Shown here piece by piece: positions 1-10,598 of a stretch of DNA of 64,000 nt. The stretch covers positions 50,767,790 through 50,831,789 of the forward strand of contig CM068583.1 in NCBI GenBank assembly GCA_035048485.1, written 5' to 3'. Made by a program: the position numbers and the translations under genes. Numbering within the stretch: the first letter of the stretch is position 1; the number at the start of each line of letters is the position of its first letter. The notes beneath the pieces are model-generated. The model had not been told where the DNA came from and ran no database searches. It saw only the letters and a list, made by a program, of their open reading frames with translations. This DNA is from Pteria penguin. Taxonomy: Eukaryota; Mollusca; Bivalvia; Pterioida; Pteriidae.

Positions 1-431
1 GATATAACTACTTGAGCCACTGGTGATCTGACAGGATATACTCTCTCATGCCAGGTGATGTCATGAGGATCCTAGATATAACTACTAGAGCCACTGGTGA
101 TCTGACAGGATATACTCTCTCATGCCAGGTGATGTCATGAGGATCCTAGATATAACTACTTGAGCCACTGGTGATCTGACAGGATATACTCTCTCATACC
201 AGGTGATGTCATGAGGATCCTAGATATAACTACTTGAGCCACTGGTGATCTGACAGGATATACTCTCTCATGCAAGGGTGATGCCATTAGGATCATTGAA
301 AGTCTAAAGTGATCTGATAGGAAAAATATGCCAGAGTTATTCTATGAGGATTCTAGATATAACTACTTCAGAGATTCAGATGATCTGATAAGATATACTT
401 ACTCATTCCAGGTGATGCCATGAGAATCCTA
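1..431. repeat. 74-bp tandem array derived from the exon 6 donor junction
   Basis: Near-perfect 74-bp units start at 1, 75, 149 and 223, followed by degenerate units to about 431; the array runs off the left edge. The unit at 355-431 contains the real 3' end of sideroflexin exon 6 and its GTAAGT donor. In the regular copies the donor GT has become GA, so the original splice site is lost there. Confidence 0.92.
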
Positions 432-530
432 GATATGACTACTTGTGATATAGCACTCCTTGCAGCAGTTGTAGATTCTCCTAATCTGTTGCCATTCTCA
501 TCAAATATTGGTATACCATTGGTCAATTCC
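403..530 (-). CDS. Sideroflexin coding exon 6, boxed by junction-derived repeats
   Basis: The exon encodes [19 protein letters not shown] and [17 protein letters not shown], close to animal SFXN1/3. The acceptor is TTTTACAG (AG at 532-531) and the donor is ATGA|GTAAGT (402-397). The acceptor plus the first roughly 30 exon bases recur upstream as a 58-bp tandem array. The donor plus the last roughly 30 exon bases recur downstream as a 74-bp array. The extra acceptors would each shift the frame by one base, because 58 is not a multiple of three, so the innermost acceptor is taken as the functional one. Confidence 0.92.
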
Positions 531-3500
531 CTGTAAAACATAATTACATGTATATGCTTCAAATATTGGTATACCATTGGTCAATTCCCTGTAGAACATA
601 ATTACATGTATATGCTTCAAATATTGGTATACCATTGGTCAATTCCCTGTAAAACATAATTACATGTATATGCTTCAAATATTGGTATACCATTGGTCAA
701 TTCCCTGTAGAACATAATTACATGTACAGTGATGCTCCGTTAATCCGGGCTCCATTTATCCGGAAAATCCACTTTCTGGACAAGAAAGTGCGGGAACAGA
801 TTTCTCAAATGATATTTTGATCCGATAATCCACGTTGCGGATCCGGACAAGGAAATACGGGTACGAAATTCCAAAAGTACATGAAATTTGCTCCGATAAT
901 CCGGACAAAATTTTGCTTTCCGGACGTTGCTGTAGCAAATAACTGCAGTTTAATTAATACACTGCTTATCTCTTCTCTAAGCCGATTGTTTGTTTAACAG
1001 TTAAACGATGCGTTTACCTGGTCACCTACCTGTGGTATGTTAATTACCTTTCAAATTAAGAAATGACTGCTTGTGGTGTAGTCAAACGTCATGTTAGCAG
1101 TCAATGATGATTGCGTTTTAATGAGTCAGTACATGCTCACGCCAGAAATGAAGATTACCGTTAGTTGAATGATAGTAAATAAAAGTAAATTGCCGACTTC
1201 ACTGCTTATATTGTTAATTAAATATTGGGGCTTTAGGTTGTAACCAAAACCAAACTTTAAGTATCGTCACTCTTCTATCTGAGATTGATAAATGATAACG
1301 TGTCCTTACTTAGTGCTCATTACATTATTTTGTAGAGAAGTTTTAACTTTTAGTTATTCTTCTGTTTTATAGTTATAGAAAATTTTTATATTTAAAACAT
1401 GAACACTGTATAAATTTATTGGGACATAAATGCTTTTCAATTCTAAATTTGTATGACACAGCAGGACGTTAGATAAACACTCTGATCGTGATAGAAGTGA
1501 AATTAATTAGTCAAGCGCAAGGTATATACAAAAGCGGCTGCCAACATTTAAATAGAGGACAGTGATTTGAAAAATCTTGCAGGTTTCAGAAATTTGGCTG
1601 CAATTAATGTACAATTTACTAAAGATGTTAATACATTAAATACGTAATAGCATATAAGGATTCTTACTTGTGTTTTATCGTGTACTGTATACACTCTTCT
1701 TTTATCAAGAAATAAGATTCTTTAACATCTAATGTACCGGTACTATGATCCGGTAATCCGGAAAATCCGTTTATCCATACAAATCGGCCGGGAACAAACT
1801 AACCGGATAAACGAAGCATCACTGTATATGCATCAAATATTGGTATACCATTGGTCAATTCCCTGTAGAACATAATTACATGTATATGCTTCTAAACCTT
1901 GTTTGAATATAAGCTATTCAGACTTCCTGTTTAAAGTCAGAATGAAAGACAAAGTACAGAATCAAACTGTCAAAGCATTTCTTCAATCACAAATTAGCCA
2001 GAACATCTTGCACATTCAAACTTGTTTTGACTTCTGACCACAACAACTTTACTTTTAAATTATTACTAAGCACTTGGAACTCTACACTATGAACCCTTAC
2101 CAACATCTACATGTTAGTCATAAACACTAGAGCTCATGTTTTATTGTAACAGGTATGATAGGTAATTTACAGACACAAACTTTAAGCATGCAAACCGGAG
2201 AAAGACTAATTTCTATACTTGTATTCCCCTATCAATCAATAAGACATGGTTTTGTTTAGGTTATAAGACACAGATGTGTCACATTTATCCCATTCAATGT
2301 ATTTGTAATTTTAGGACATGAGTAGACATGTTTAGTTGTGTCATCATAAGAAGTCATAATGGCTACTTTAAGATACACCCTACCTGCTTCTCATACAAGG
2401 AATGTTGATACAATTAGCTGCCGCTACTGCTGTAAATGGTACGAATCGACCAATCAAAGGAGGGAATTTCTGTAAATCATCAACATTTATATCATAGAAA
2501 ACTAGGTTAATAGTACAAATTTCCATGCATAGATACTGGGTCAAGTTAAAAATGTTGCTTCAAAACAAATATTGAAATCTATATTCCCAGCTGCTTCCAC
2601 TTCAATATGTTGTGAGTAAGTAGGCAAGGCCCAGAGATTTATTTTTCAACAAAGAATATTACACAGTAATGAAACTGAATAATGCAGTAGTGATTAGTAA
2701 AGATGTTATGAATAGCTCTTACAGTTTGAAAAGCATATACAATATATTGTTAATTAAGGTAAATATGACAAAATAATGAGTGGTTAATTGGTGTTTCATA
2801 TTGTTTTCAACAATTTTTCAGTATATCAGGACACCAAAAAGGGAGGTATTCATCCTTACAACCATAGCAAAAAAACTATATACACATGTGATGCTGACAT
2901 CACTGACATGACATTGGGTAAAAAAAAATGTGCAATTTCATAATATTGGTTTTTGTTGATGTGTACAAGGCCATAAATGATGTTTCATCGCTGTCAAATA
3001 AATGGTTAGGAATTTTCAATATGCAAAATATTTTGTCTTTAATAATGTACTTGCTTTCACTAAACTGTTAATGCCCATTGCAGTTCCTATAGCTCCCCCT
3101 GTTGCTAGTGAATATGATAGTCCAAGTTGCCTACAACAGATGAAATAGTGAAATGAAAAAATATAACTAATCAAAAGATTACAAAGCTCTACTCAGATTT
3201 TAATAAAATTACCAATAAAATTATAAGATACATTTTGAATTGAGAAATTAAATTAAACTATGTCTCTTACTAAAATCACTCAAATTTAAGATAAGGTCTA
3301 ACTTTTGTAACATAAATTGTATTCAGTCATCACATGATACATGTAAGTGTGACTGATGTATGATTTCATCTAACATGGTAAATGTCATCTTTTGCTATCC
3401 TTATTAAAAGAACACCATTAAGAAGCCAATGCTTAGGGTAAAACATTGGCATTCCTCCACGTCATAGAAGAGGGCTAAAAATGTAGAATTTTATTTAAAA

Positions 3501-6500
3501 CTACAATCATCAAAGAAGTAAAGATAATCATAAACCAGAGTGCAGCTCCTGATTTATTATGTAGAGTCTCCTTCTATACTCACGACAATGGTATAGGATG
3601 GTCTCCACTTCGATTTGTGTAATTGACTATGGCATTAAATGTTTGATTAAACCACTGCCAGAATATCACTGCTGGGGTTGTCCTGTAGTAAGTACATAGT
3701 AATACATGTATTCATTTAGCATTGAAATATGGGAAAATCTATAAATAAACAAAAATTTCACATGTGTACAGGGAACTCTTTAAATAAAACAAAAATATCA
3801 CATATGCAACAGGGAAATCTATGAATCAGATAAATATGTATATATGCCACAGGAAGTCTATTCAACAAAAATGTCATATATGCCCCATGGAAATCAATAA
3901 TTCAGACTATTAATATGTTGTATATGCCACATGTAAATCTATCTACCATATAAAGATGTTATATATACCACAAAGAAGTCTGTAAATCAGACAAAAATAC
4001 TTTATATGCCAGAATGAAATCTACAAATCAGAAAAAAGATATCACATATGCCATAAGGAAATCTATCCACTAGACAAAGATATCTTACATGCCATAAAAA
4101 AAACTATATATCATACATAGATATCACATATGCCAAAGAGTAATCTAAAATCAGGGAAAAAAAGTCCCACGTGTTTGACATAATTGCTGGAGGTGGACTA
4201 GAAGTACATAAAATGTGAAACACATCAGAAAAATGATGATACTACTTACACATTGTTATCATGCATACATGTACTTCAATCTGTATCAGTTTGAGAGAGT
4301 GAAATATTATCATCCTTTCTTAACCTGTACGAGAACACCTAAGTATATGAATTAAAGATATTCCATGACTGGAGTTAGAAATCTCCATCCTCCTACTTCA
4401 TCTCCTATCACTCAATGGCCAATGATATAACAGATAACATGATTATGACATGAATGTCTCTTGTCACAGATATTAATTTTTATGAACATCACTGATTTGG
4501 ATCTAACCTCTCATAAACATCATTTGTCGTGAATGTTACTCGTCACAGACACTCTCCCATAGAACATGAGCATCATTTGTCGTGAATGTTACTTGTCACA
4601 GACACTCTCCCATAGAACATGAGCATCATTTGTCGTGAATGTTACTTGTCACAGACACTCTCCCATAGAAAATGAGCATCACTTGTCGTGAATGTTACTT
4701 GTCACAGACACTCTCCCATAGAAAATGAGCATCACTTGTCGTGAATGTTACTCGTCACAGACACTCTCCCATAGAACATGAGCATCATTTGTCGTGAATG
4801 TTACTTGTCACAGACACTCTCCCATAGAACATGAGCATCACTTGTCGTGAATGTTACTTGTCACAGACACTCTCCCATAGAACATGAGCATCACTTGTTG
4901 TGAATGTTACTCGTCACAGACACTCTCCCATAGAACATGAGCATCATTTGTTGTGAATGTTACTCGTCACAGACACTCTCCCATAGAACATGAGCATCAC
5001 TTGTTGTGAATGTTACTCGTCACAGACACTCTCCCATAGAACATGAGCATCACTTGTTGTGAATGTTACTCGTCACAGACACTCTCCCATAGAACATGAG
5101 CATCACTTGTTGTGAATGTTACTCGTCACAGACACTCTCCCATAGAACATGAGCATCACTTGTTGTGAATGTTACTTGTCACAGACACTCTCCCATAGAA
5201 CATGAGCATCACTTGTTGTGAATGTTACTCGTCACAGACACTCTCCCATAGAACATGAGCATCATTTGTCGTGAATGTTACTCGTCACAGACACTCTCCC
5301 ATAGAACATGAGCATCATTTGTTGTGAATGTTACTTGTCACAGACACTCTCCCATAGAACATGAGCATCATTTGTCGTGAATGTTACTTGTCACAGACAC
5401 TCTCCCATAGAACATGAGCATCATTTGTCGTGAATGTTACTTGTCACAGACACTCTCCCATAGAACATGAGCATCATTGTCGTGAATGTTACTGAACATG
5501 AGCATCATCTGTCGTGAATGCTACATCTCATAATCATCATTTGTCAACTATGCCTTGAGTCATGGACATAATTTTTTATAGATGTCACTTGTAATGCCTA
5601 ACGGACATCAATTGGATCTTTTCGTTTTACAGAGTTATCTCCCATATGAGCAGGTATATGATGTCAAACCATTTCTATGGAAAACTAGTGTAAAATTACG
5701 GGAAATTATATAGAAATTGTATGACATCACAATGGTTGATGACCGATACCTGCTCATAACGAAAAGACCCAATTGTTATAAATGTTACATCTCAAGTACA
5801 TTAGTTGTCAAAGATATCATTTGTATTGGATATCACATCTCACGAACATCACTTGTAAACCACTTGTTATGGATATTACTTCTTATGGACATCCCTTGGA
5901 AACCACTTGTCAAGGATATTACTTTTCATAGACATTACTGTATATACGCACCTATAAGTCGCTCCGTCTATAAGTCAGTTGGTACGTTTAGGGCTTGTAA
6001 TTTTTGAATTTGTCATTGACTCGCCTATAAGTCTGTTTTAAATTTTCAATGTACAAAGGCTTGCATTTGCTTAGGCACTTTTTCAATGACTTTCAATAAA
6101 TGGCATGGAGTGTTTCTGCTCTAATGATTGTGTGGTATTACTCATGTCTACTTAACAATACAGGGGAATTTAAATGACATATTCAATAGAAGGGCATTTA
6201 AATTGCTTTCAGATACATATAGCCTCTTTTCTAAGAATACATCAATCGTTAAAGCAGCAGTTTTTGGCCGTAAAAACGGCCATTTACTTTGAATGGGCAT
6301 ATTCCGGACCCCAGCCTTCGAACTCATTGTCGCAGTCATCATCATTATCATCATCAGTTCCGACAAATAAATGTCATCATAGATGTTGTCGTCCTCGGCA
6401 CTAGTGGACTCTGTATTATGTTATTTAATCAATGGCTATCTCGTCAGGGTCATTAAACTTTCTCCATAAGGTTTTGTTTGCCTTTTGTTATAGCTCGTTA

Positions 6501-8381
6501 ATTTGTCACTTCTACACAGGTAATTAGTTTGTAAATTGTATTGAACTGGGTCAAATCAACAATGAAGCATCGGTATAAAACATCTATATGTATAGAAACT
6601 GTTGGCCATGCAATATGTCATAAAATCATCTTTAAAAGTACTTAATGACCGGGACATATCGTGTGTATTATCTATGGTGCATGATGCCTGCATTGTCCGT
6701 TCATCAACGACAAAGTTTGACTTCAGATCAAGGTCGGATTTTTTCCTCTCATGTAATATCGCGCCTGTAAGTCATTTGTGCATTTCGACTTTGATATTTT
6801 TCTCCCCAAAATCTGACTTATAGGCAAGTATATACAGTACCTGGAATCAATTTGTCAAGGATATTACTTCTCATGGACATTACTTGGAAACCACTTGTCA
6901 AGGATATTACTTCTCATGGACATTACTTGGAAACCACTTGTCAAGGATATTACTTCTCATGGACATTACTTGGAATCAATTTGTAAAGGATATTGCTTCT
7001 CATGGACATTACTTGGAAACCACTTGTCAAGGATATTACTTCTCATGAATGTCTCTTGCTATGAATGTCATTTGTCATGAACGTCAAAAGTATCAATTGT
7101 TATCAGTTCAGAATAAGATTAAAGCACTCTAATACCTTTCTGAAGGAGTAATGAAACCTTACCCACAGTGCATTTTGTTTATCTGCAATGAGACTTGCCT
7201 TATTCACATATTATTCTAAACTAAAACATGGATTAGAATACAACAATATACAACTTACTTATAGAATGTCATCATACATCCTGTAATAGTCATATTCATT
7301 GGCACTTGAGCTGACATACGACCAATCAAAAACATTTTATCTTTTGTGTCTGGGTGAAATGCTGAATCGTACAGTTGTTTGGCTCTCCATAATTCATCCT
7401 CACTAATCTTCAGTTCTTCCCCTTTCCTAACAAAAAGGTAATGAGAAGTAAAGGATATCACTTGATGATAAAATTAAGTACACCAACTGTTCTAACAGGC
7501 CCCACCTCTCCCCTTAAATATGGAGTTTCATTTAATGCAGGTCTAATTTATGTCCTTTAATCATAAAGTCATATCAAAGAATAACTGAATTAACAATAAT
7601 ACAATTTAGGTAAAAAGGAACTTGTACATGTAGCACAGTGGTTTATAAAATGCATTTGTAAATGAAAGATCACCAGTGCCTCACTGTGGTAACTGTACTT
7701 TGGAGTTGGTATTATTAGATAAGACACTTTATCCACACTGTCTTAGTGTACCCAGATATAAATGGGTACTGGCATCAACTGGGAGGTTAACCTTCGATTG
7801 TCTGGTGTCCTATCCAGAGGGAGTCTGACTCTCATATGCTTTATGTAATAAAAACTTGGAGTAAGCTTGTGAGCCTTTATGGCTTGTAACATTTATGGTT
7901 TACAGGGGGATTTTACAAACTTTAGATAACAAGTAAATCTATGCAAAATGGACACACATTAAACAATGTGTTTTATATATCTGGCCTTCATTATGTCAAA
8001 ACTTTAATCATCTTGCAAATCAGATATTTGCAGTATTTACAATGTCCAAACAAGATTCACATGAAATCTCAATCTCTGTATTTCTATAAAACTAAACATG
8101 CTCAATATAAAATGTTACTTATAAAAACTTCATTTCATTACAAAATTTAACTACATATTCAAAAGTTTCCTGACAAAATGTTTTCAATGTAAAACATACT
8201 TAAGTCAATAATACCTGTATTTTTCAACAACACTTTTGGCATGGTCTAATTGTGCCTTGGATGCAAGAACATTAAGAGGGTTAGTGGTGATGAAGAAATG
8301 TTTTGCTCTTCCCTTAAATGTCTCCTGGTCATAACGAGGTTCATCCAAGTTGATTCTCTTTCCTTCAAGAACGGATGCCAT
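403..8381 (-). CDS. SFXN (SFXN1/3-like): Sideroflexin gene, six of its coding exons (C-terminus beyond window)
   Basis: Sideroflexins are multi-pass inner-mitochondrial-membrane proteins; SFXN1/3 carry serine for one-carbon metabolism (family knowledge). Coding exons on the minus strand are 8381-8215, 7426-7259, 3682-3584, 3130-3055, 2469-2384 and 530-403. Together they make 724 bp, about 241 codons in one open frame, against roughly 320 residues for animal SFXN1. About 80 C-terminal residues must therefore lie left of base 1. Diagnostic stretches are [45 protein letters not shown] and [10 protein letters not shown]. All junctions are GT-AG except intron 4, which needs a GC donor. Introns are loaded with minisatellites and two transposons. 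The start is the ATG at 8381-8379, because the N-terminal family homology ([17 protein letters not shown]) begins just after it. A possible 5'UTR splice acceptor lies about 8 bases upstream; no 5'UTR exon could be placed. Confidence 0.93.
501..1890. repeat. 58-bp tandem array derived from the exon 6 acceptor junction, split by a transposon
   Basis: Units start at 501, 559, 617 and 675, and again at 1832 on the far side of the 727-1824 transposon. Each carries, on the minus strand, a pyrimidine-tract TTxTACAG acceptor and the first exon codons. AG positions are 532-531, 590-589, 648-647, 706-705 and 1864-1863. Identity between units is nearly complete (one A/G variant). Confidence 0.93.
727..1824. 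mobile_element. 1098-bp TIR transposon, pogo/Tc1-mariner-like, non-autonomous
   Basis: Ends are CAGTGATGCTCCGTTAATCC at the left and the inverted form ending GAAGCATCACTG at the right. It is flanked by TA at 725-726 and 1825-1826, and the neighbouring 58-bp units show a single TA at that spot, so this is a true TA target duplication. Several CCGGATAA/TCCGATAATCC-type motifs repeat inside both ends, as expected for transposase-binding sites. No transposase is seen. The CAG ends suggest pogo or a related Tc1/mariner group (inference). Confidence 0.85.
1891..3054. other. Introns 5 and 4 of sideroflexin, otherwise featureless
   Basis: AT-rich intronic sequence apart from exon 5. I see no further exon, RNA gene or clear repeat. 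Confidence 0.6.
2384..2469 (-). CDS. Sideroflexin coding exon 5
   Basis: This 86-bp exon lies between a TTTACAG acceptor and a GTAGGG donor. It encodes [19 protein letters not shown] and [10 protein letters not shown], a conserved membrane-associated block. Its split AG|G arginine codon is completed by the first base of exon 6. Confidence 0.92.
3055..3130 (-). CDS. Sideroflexin coding exon 4 with GC donor
   Basis: This 76-bp exon has a TTGTAG acceptor and encodes [19 protein letters not shown] then NSLVK, a glycine/alanine-rich membrane segment. Joining in frame to exon 5 requires ending at AAA (3055) before GCAAGT, a strong GC-AG donor. The nearby GT at 3050-3049 would add four bases and shift the frame. 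Confidence 0.87.
3584..3682 (-). CDS. Sideroflexin coding exon 3
   Basis: This 99-bp exon is flanked by a TACTACAG acceptor and a GTGAGT donor. It encodes [15 protein letters not shown] and [12 protein letters not shown], the region of the first membrane segment in sideroflexins. The ORF is only 33 codons, too short to stand out alone; it was found by homology and by splice phase (enters in phase 2, leaves in phase 2). Confidence 0.93.
3720..4150. repeat. Degenerate minisatellite of about 40-45 bp in intron 2
   Basis: Recurring CACATATGCCA...GGAAATCTAT...ATCAGACAAA blocks are spaced about 40-45 bp apart, roughly ten diverged copies. Confidence 0.6.
4519..5510. repeat. 53-bp minisatellite, about 18 copies, in sideroflexin intron 2
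   Basis: The unit CATCATTTGTCGTGAATGTT + ACTCGTCACAGACACTCTCC + CATAGAACATGAG repeats every 53 bp (e.g. starts at 4571 and 4624). Variation is confined to a few C/T sites (TTGTCG/TTGTTG, ACTCG/ACTTG) and one short last unit. Confidence 0.93.
5609..5775. mobile_element. Small hairpin element (MITE-like)
   Basis: AATTGGATCTTTTCGTT ... ATGAGCAGGTAT at the left is mirrored by ATACCTGCTCATAACGAAAA ... CCCAATT at the right. CAATTG stands at both ends and may be a target duplication or part of the inverted repeat. Confidence 0.55.
5790..7060. repeat. 43-bp minisatellite, interrupted by a 900-bp element
   Basis: The unit AAGGATATTACTTCTCATGG + ACATTACTTGGAAACCACTTGTC recurs at 43-bp steps from 6855, with starts near 6898, 6941, 6984 and 7027. 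Diverged copies lie at 5830-5937 on the other side of the inserted element. Confidence 0.85.
5938..6837. mobile_element. 900-bp TIR element with TA target duplication
   Basis: The left end CTGTATATACGCACCTATAAG and the inverted right end GACTTATAGGCAAGTATATACAG form terminal repeats of about 25 bp. TA flanks both sides (5936-5937 and 6838-6839), and intact 43-bp units have one TA at this point. CCTATAAGTC-type motifs repeat inside the ends. The ORFs inside (up to 76 codons) match nothing I recognise. Tc1/mariner-pogo affiliation is inferred from TA and the end structure. Confidence 0.8.
7259..7426 (-). CDS. Sideroflexin coding exon 2
   Basis: Follows a TTTGTTAG acceptor and encodes [25 protein letters not shown] and [20 protein letters not shown], the most conserved block of the family. 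It ends in a split AA|G lysine codon before a perfect GTAAGT donor. The frame joins exon 3 without a break. Confidence 0.95.
7660..7880. mobile_element. Probable SINE fragment
   Basis: The stretch AAGACACTTTATCCACACTG ... TAGTGTACCCAG ... AAATGGGTACTGGCATCAA resembles the central domain of widespread metazoan tRNA-derived SINEs. No clear A/B boxes or target duplication could be read, so this is a tentative call. Confidence 0.4.
8215..8381 (-). CDS. Sideroflexin coding exon 1
   Basis: Begins [19 protein letters not shown] and ends KSVVEKYR with the last codon split after AG. The donor is GTATTA at 8214-8209. It holds the N-terminal, matrix-facing part, including the NPLNVL stretch that lies where sideroflexins have their conserved asparagine-containing N-terminal motif. 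No stop or frameshift is present. Confidence 0.92.
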
Positions 8382-9440
8382 GGTACTTCTTGTGTATAAA
8401 ACAAACATTATCTTATTCTGAGAAAAGAACCACTATCAATCTGGATATACCATTTACATGGACACACCTGTATATCTTTATATTAAAAGTCTGGGTTCTC
8501 ATTAAGATCTGAAATGGTGAGTCCCATGAAAGTCCCAATGAAATTGTGGGGAGTCACAACCTGTCAGTATCCTGCTGATTCAAATATGCACCAAGTGATG
8601 TACTTGTGTATTTCCGTTATAACTGGTATAACAGTAATAACTTATTTGTTTTACAATGTCATATAATTTGATTTTCTCAAAATTTATCAACTGATGCATA
8701 TCCTAAATCATTTCATACTTACTTCAAATCATAATGATGGTCAGTGTTTGTATCTATGACCACAACTCAGATGGTCAGATCTTTTTGCTACAATTAAACA
8801 AGTCTCATGACGAAATCACATGCTATAATAGTTTTATCTGTAGATTTATTTAATATAAAAGAGCATAGTGTTTGATTCGTAGCAAACAAGATGTATCGCG
8901 AACAAAAGTACCATATACATGCAAAAGTCCTCGCACTATACCACTGTCACTGTAAAATAGTTCATCCATTTAAATTTTGCTGAAAACATCGTAACTAAAG
9001 TTTTTGATAATAACTAAATTATGTCAAAGCTGATATATATATCACATAATCATTCTTTTAAATTAGGATGTGGGATTTCAGACTGACATTTCAAGCTGCA
9101 AATATTGGTATCAATTAAGTCCAAATTTTTGGTTTAATTATTTTAAGGTAACATAATCATAATCAACCACATTAGTTATATTTATGCCACAAAATCTTCA
9201 GTTGCAACCAAATACTTTTTATGAATATTGCAAACTGTTGCACCTTAAAACGAATGTTAACAATACAAAAGTCATTAGTTTTGGAAGATCTACTTGTGGT
9301 TAATTTAGGTACATGTATTACCTTTAACAGTGGTAAAATGGTTTAGTTTTCTTCAATTGTTTGTACGTTAACTGATCTTCACACATTCATCATTTCCCAT
9401 GTTGACACCCTCCCCCTCCTTTCATAAATACACTGACTAC
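8382..9440. other. 5' flank / 5'UTR intron of sideroflexin
   Basis: No exon, RNA gene or repeat recognised. The sideroflexin promoter probably lies here or further right, but no core element stands out. Confidence 0.4.
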
Positions 9441-9970
9441 AATTGTATTAAATATTGAGGAATGTGAACATTCCTGTTCAATATGCACATCTTCATAATG
9501 TGATCGTTCTTTGTACCGTCAGTCTCATCAAAATCCACCAAAGGGTTTAGGAGGAGTTGGAAAGACAATGTTTTAATTCTACACAGAAAAATCTAAGTCC
9601 AAGGGTCATAATTCCTGAAAATGTTTTGGACAGCAGTCCAGTTTCAAATTGCACATCTTCGTATGGTGTTCTTTTGTCTATGTTTCTGTACACCATGTTT
9701 AATCAAAATGTCCCAATTGGTTTTGGAGGAGTTGTGAAGGCAAGGTATTTTAAGAAGATCTAAGTCCAAGGACCATAACTCCTGTAATTTGTTTTGGACA
9801 GCATTCCCCTTGCAAAATGCACATCTTCATATGGTATTCTTTCCTTGTACCAAGTTTCATCAAAATCCCCCCAAAGGCTTAATTAGGAGGAGTTGCGAAG
9901 ACAAAATAAGTGGGACAGATGGATGACAGTGGAATAGCAAAATAAACACCCGCAATTTATGTGGGTGTAT
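9441..9970. repeat. About 170-bp repeat, three diverged tandem copies
   Basis: Three successive copies carry the order CACATCTTC, TTTGTACC, CATCAAAATCC, AAAGG, AGGAGTTG, AAGAC, TAAGTCCAAGG, CATAA and TTTTGGACAGC. The last ends in a short tail (CACCCGCAATTTATGTGGGTG, near-palindromic). This pattern is common in mollusc genomes; it is probably the body of a non-autonomous element. Confidence 0.65.
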
Positions 9971-10598
9971 AAAAATTAACAAATGTGTAGACTGTAGTCA
10001 TGCATTCAGATAGTGAAATAAAAATTACAAATGAACAGAGAACTTGGCAGGAATGCAGTCCTTTATAATAATGATGTTTTGATGTCTTCATATTTATGCA
10101 ATGGAAATATTAAGGTAAATCTATTAATTATGCAATTATTGAATTTGTCCAAGGTGGATACCACATGGTTAATGACAACACCCCATATCAAGGCAGCTCA
10201 AACACTGAAACAGCAAGAATATATATATATGTATGTTCCTGAAAATGATTCAAACTAACTTGCCTCAGATGATGTCCTCATGAACACTGACATATCATAA
10301 ATGTATATATGTTTTGAGATGCATACTACCTTATGGCCTCTACCAACATCTAAATTACAATGCACATAATGACAATACATACAAGAAAAAATCTATGACT
10401 GTGGCTGGAATCGGTAAAGCATTACTGTTGACTTTGTTTAGACCGTAAAGTAATGGAAATGGTGACAAATATTACATGTGCACATGATACATACGAAGTG
10501 TTAGTCCTCTCCAATTGCACCGTTCGACCGCCTGTTTACGTTTACAAAGGTCTTTTGGAGGTGTGTACTTTTTTTGTGATTTGATTGGATGAAAATTA

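Noticed and set aside
4519..5510. Regular repeats that might suggest a CRISPR array
   Set aside because: Units are contiguous 53-bp tandem copies without unique spacers, inside an animal intron.
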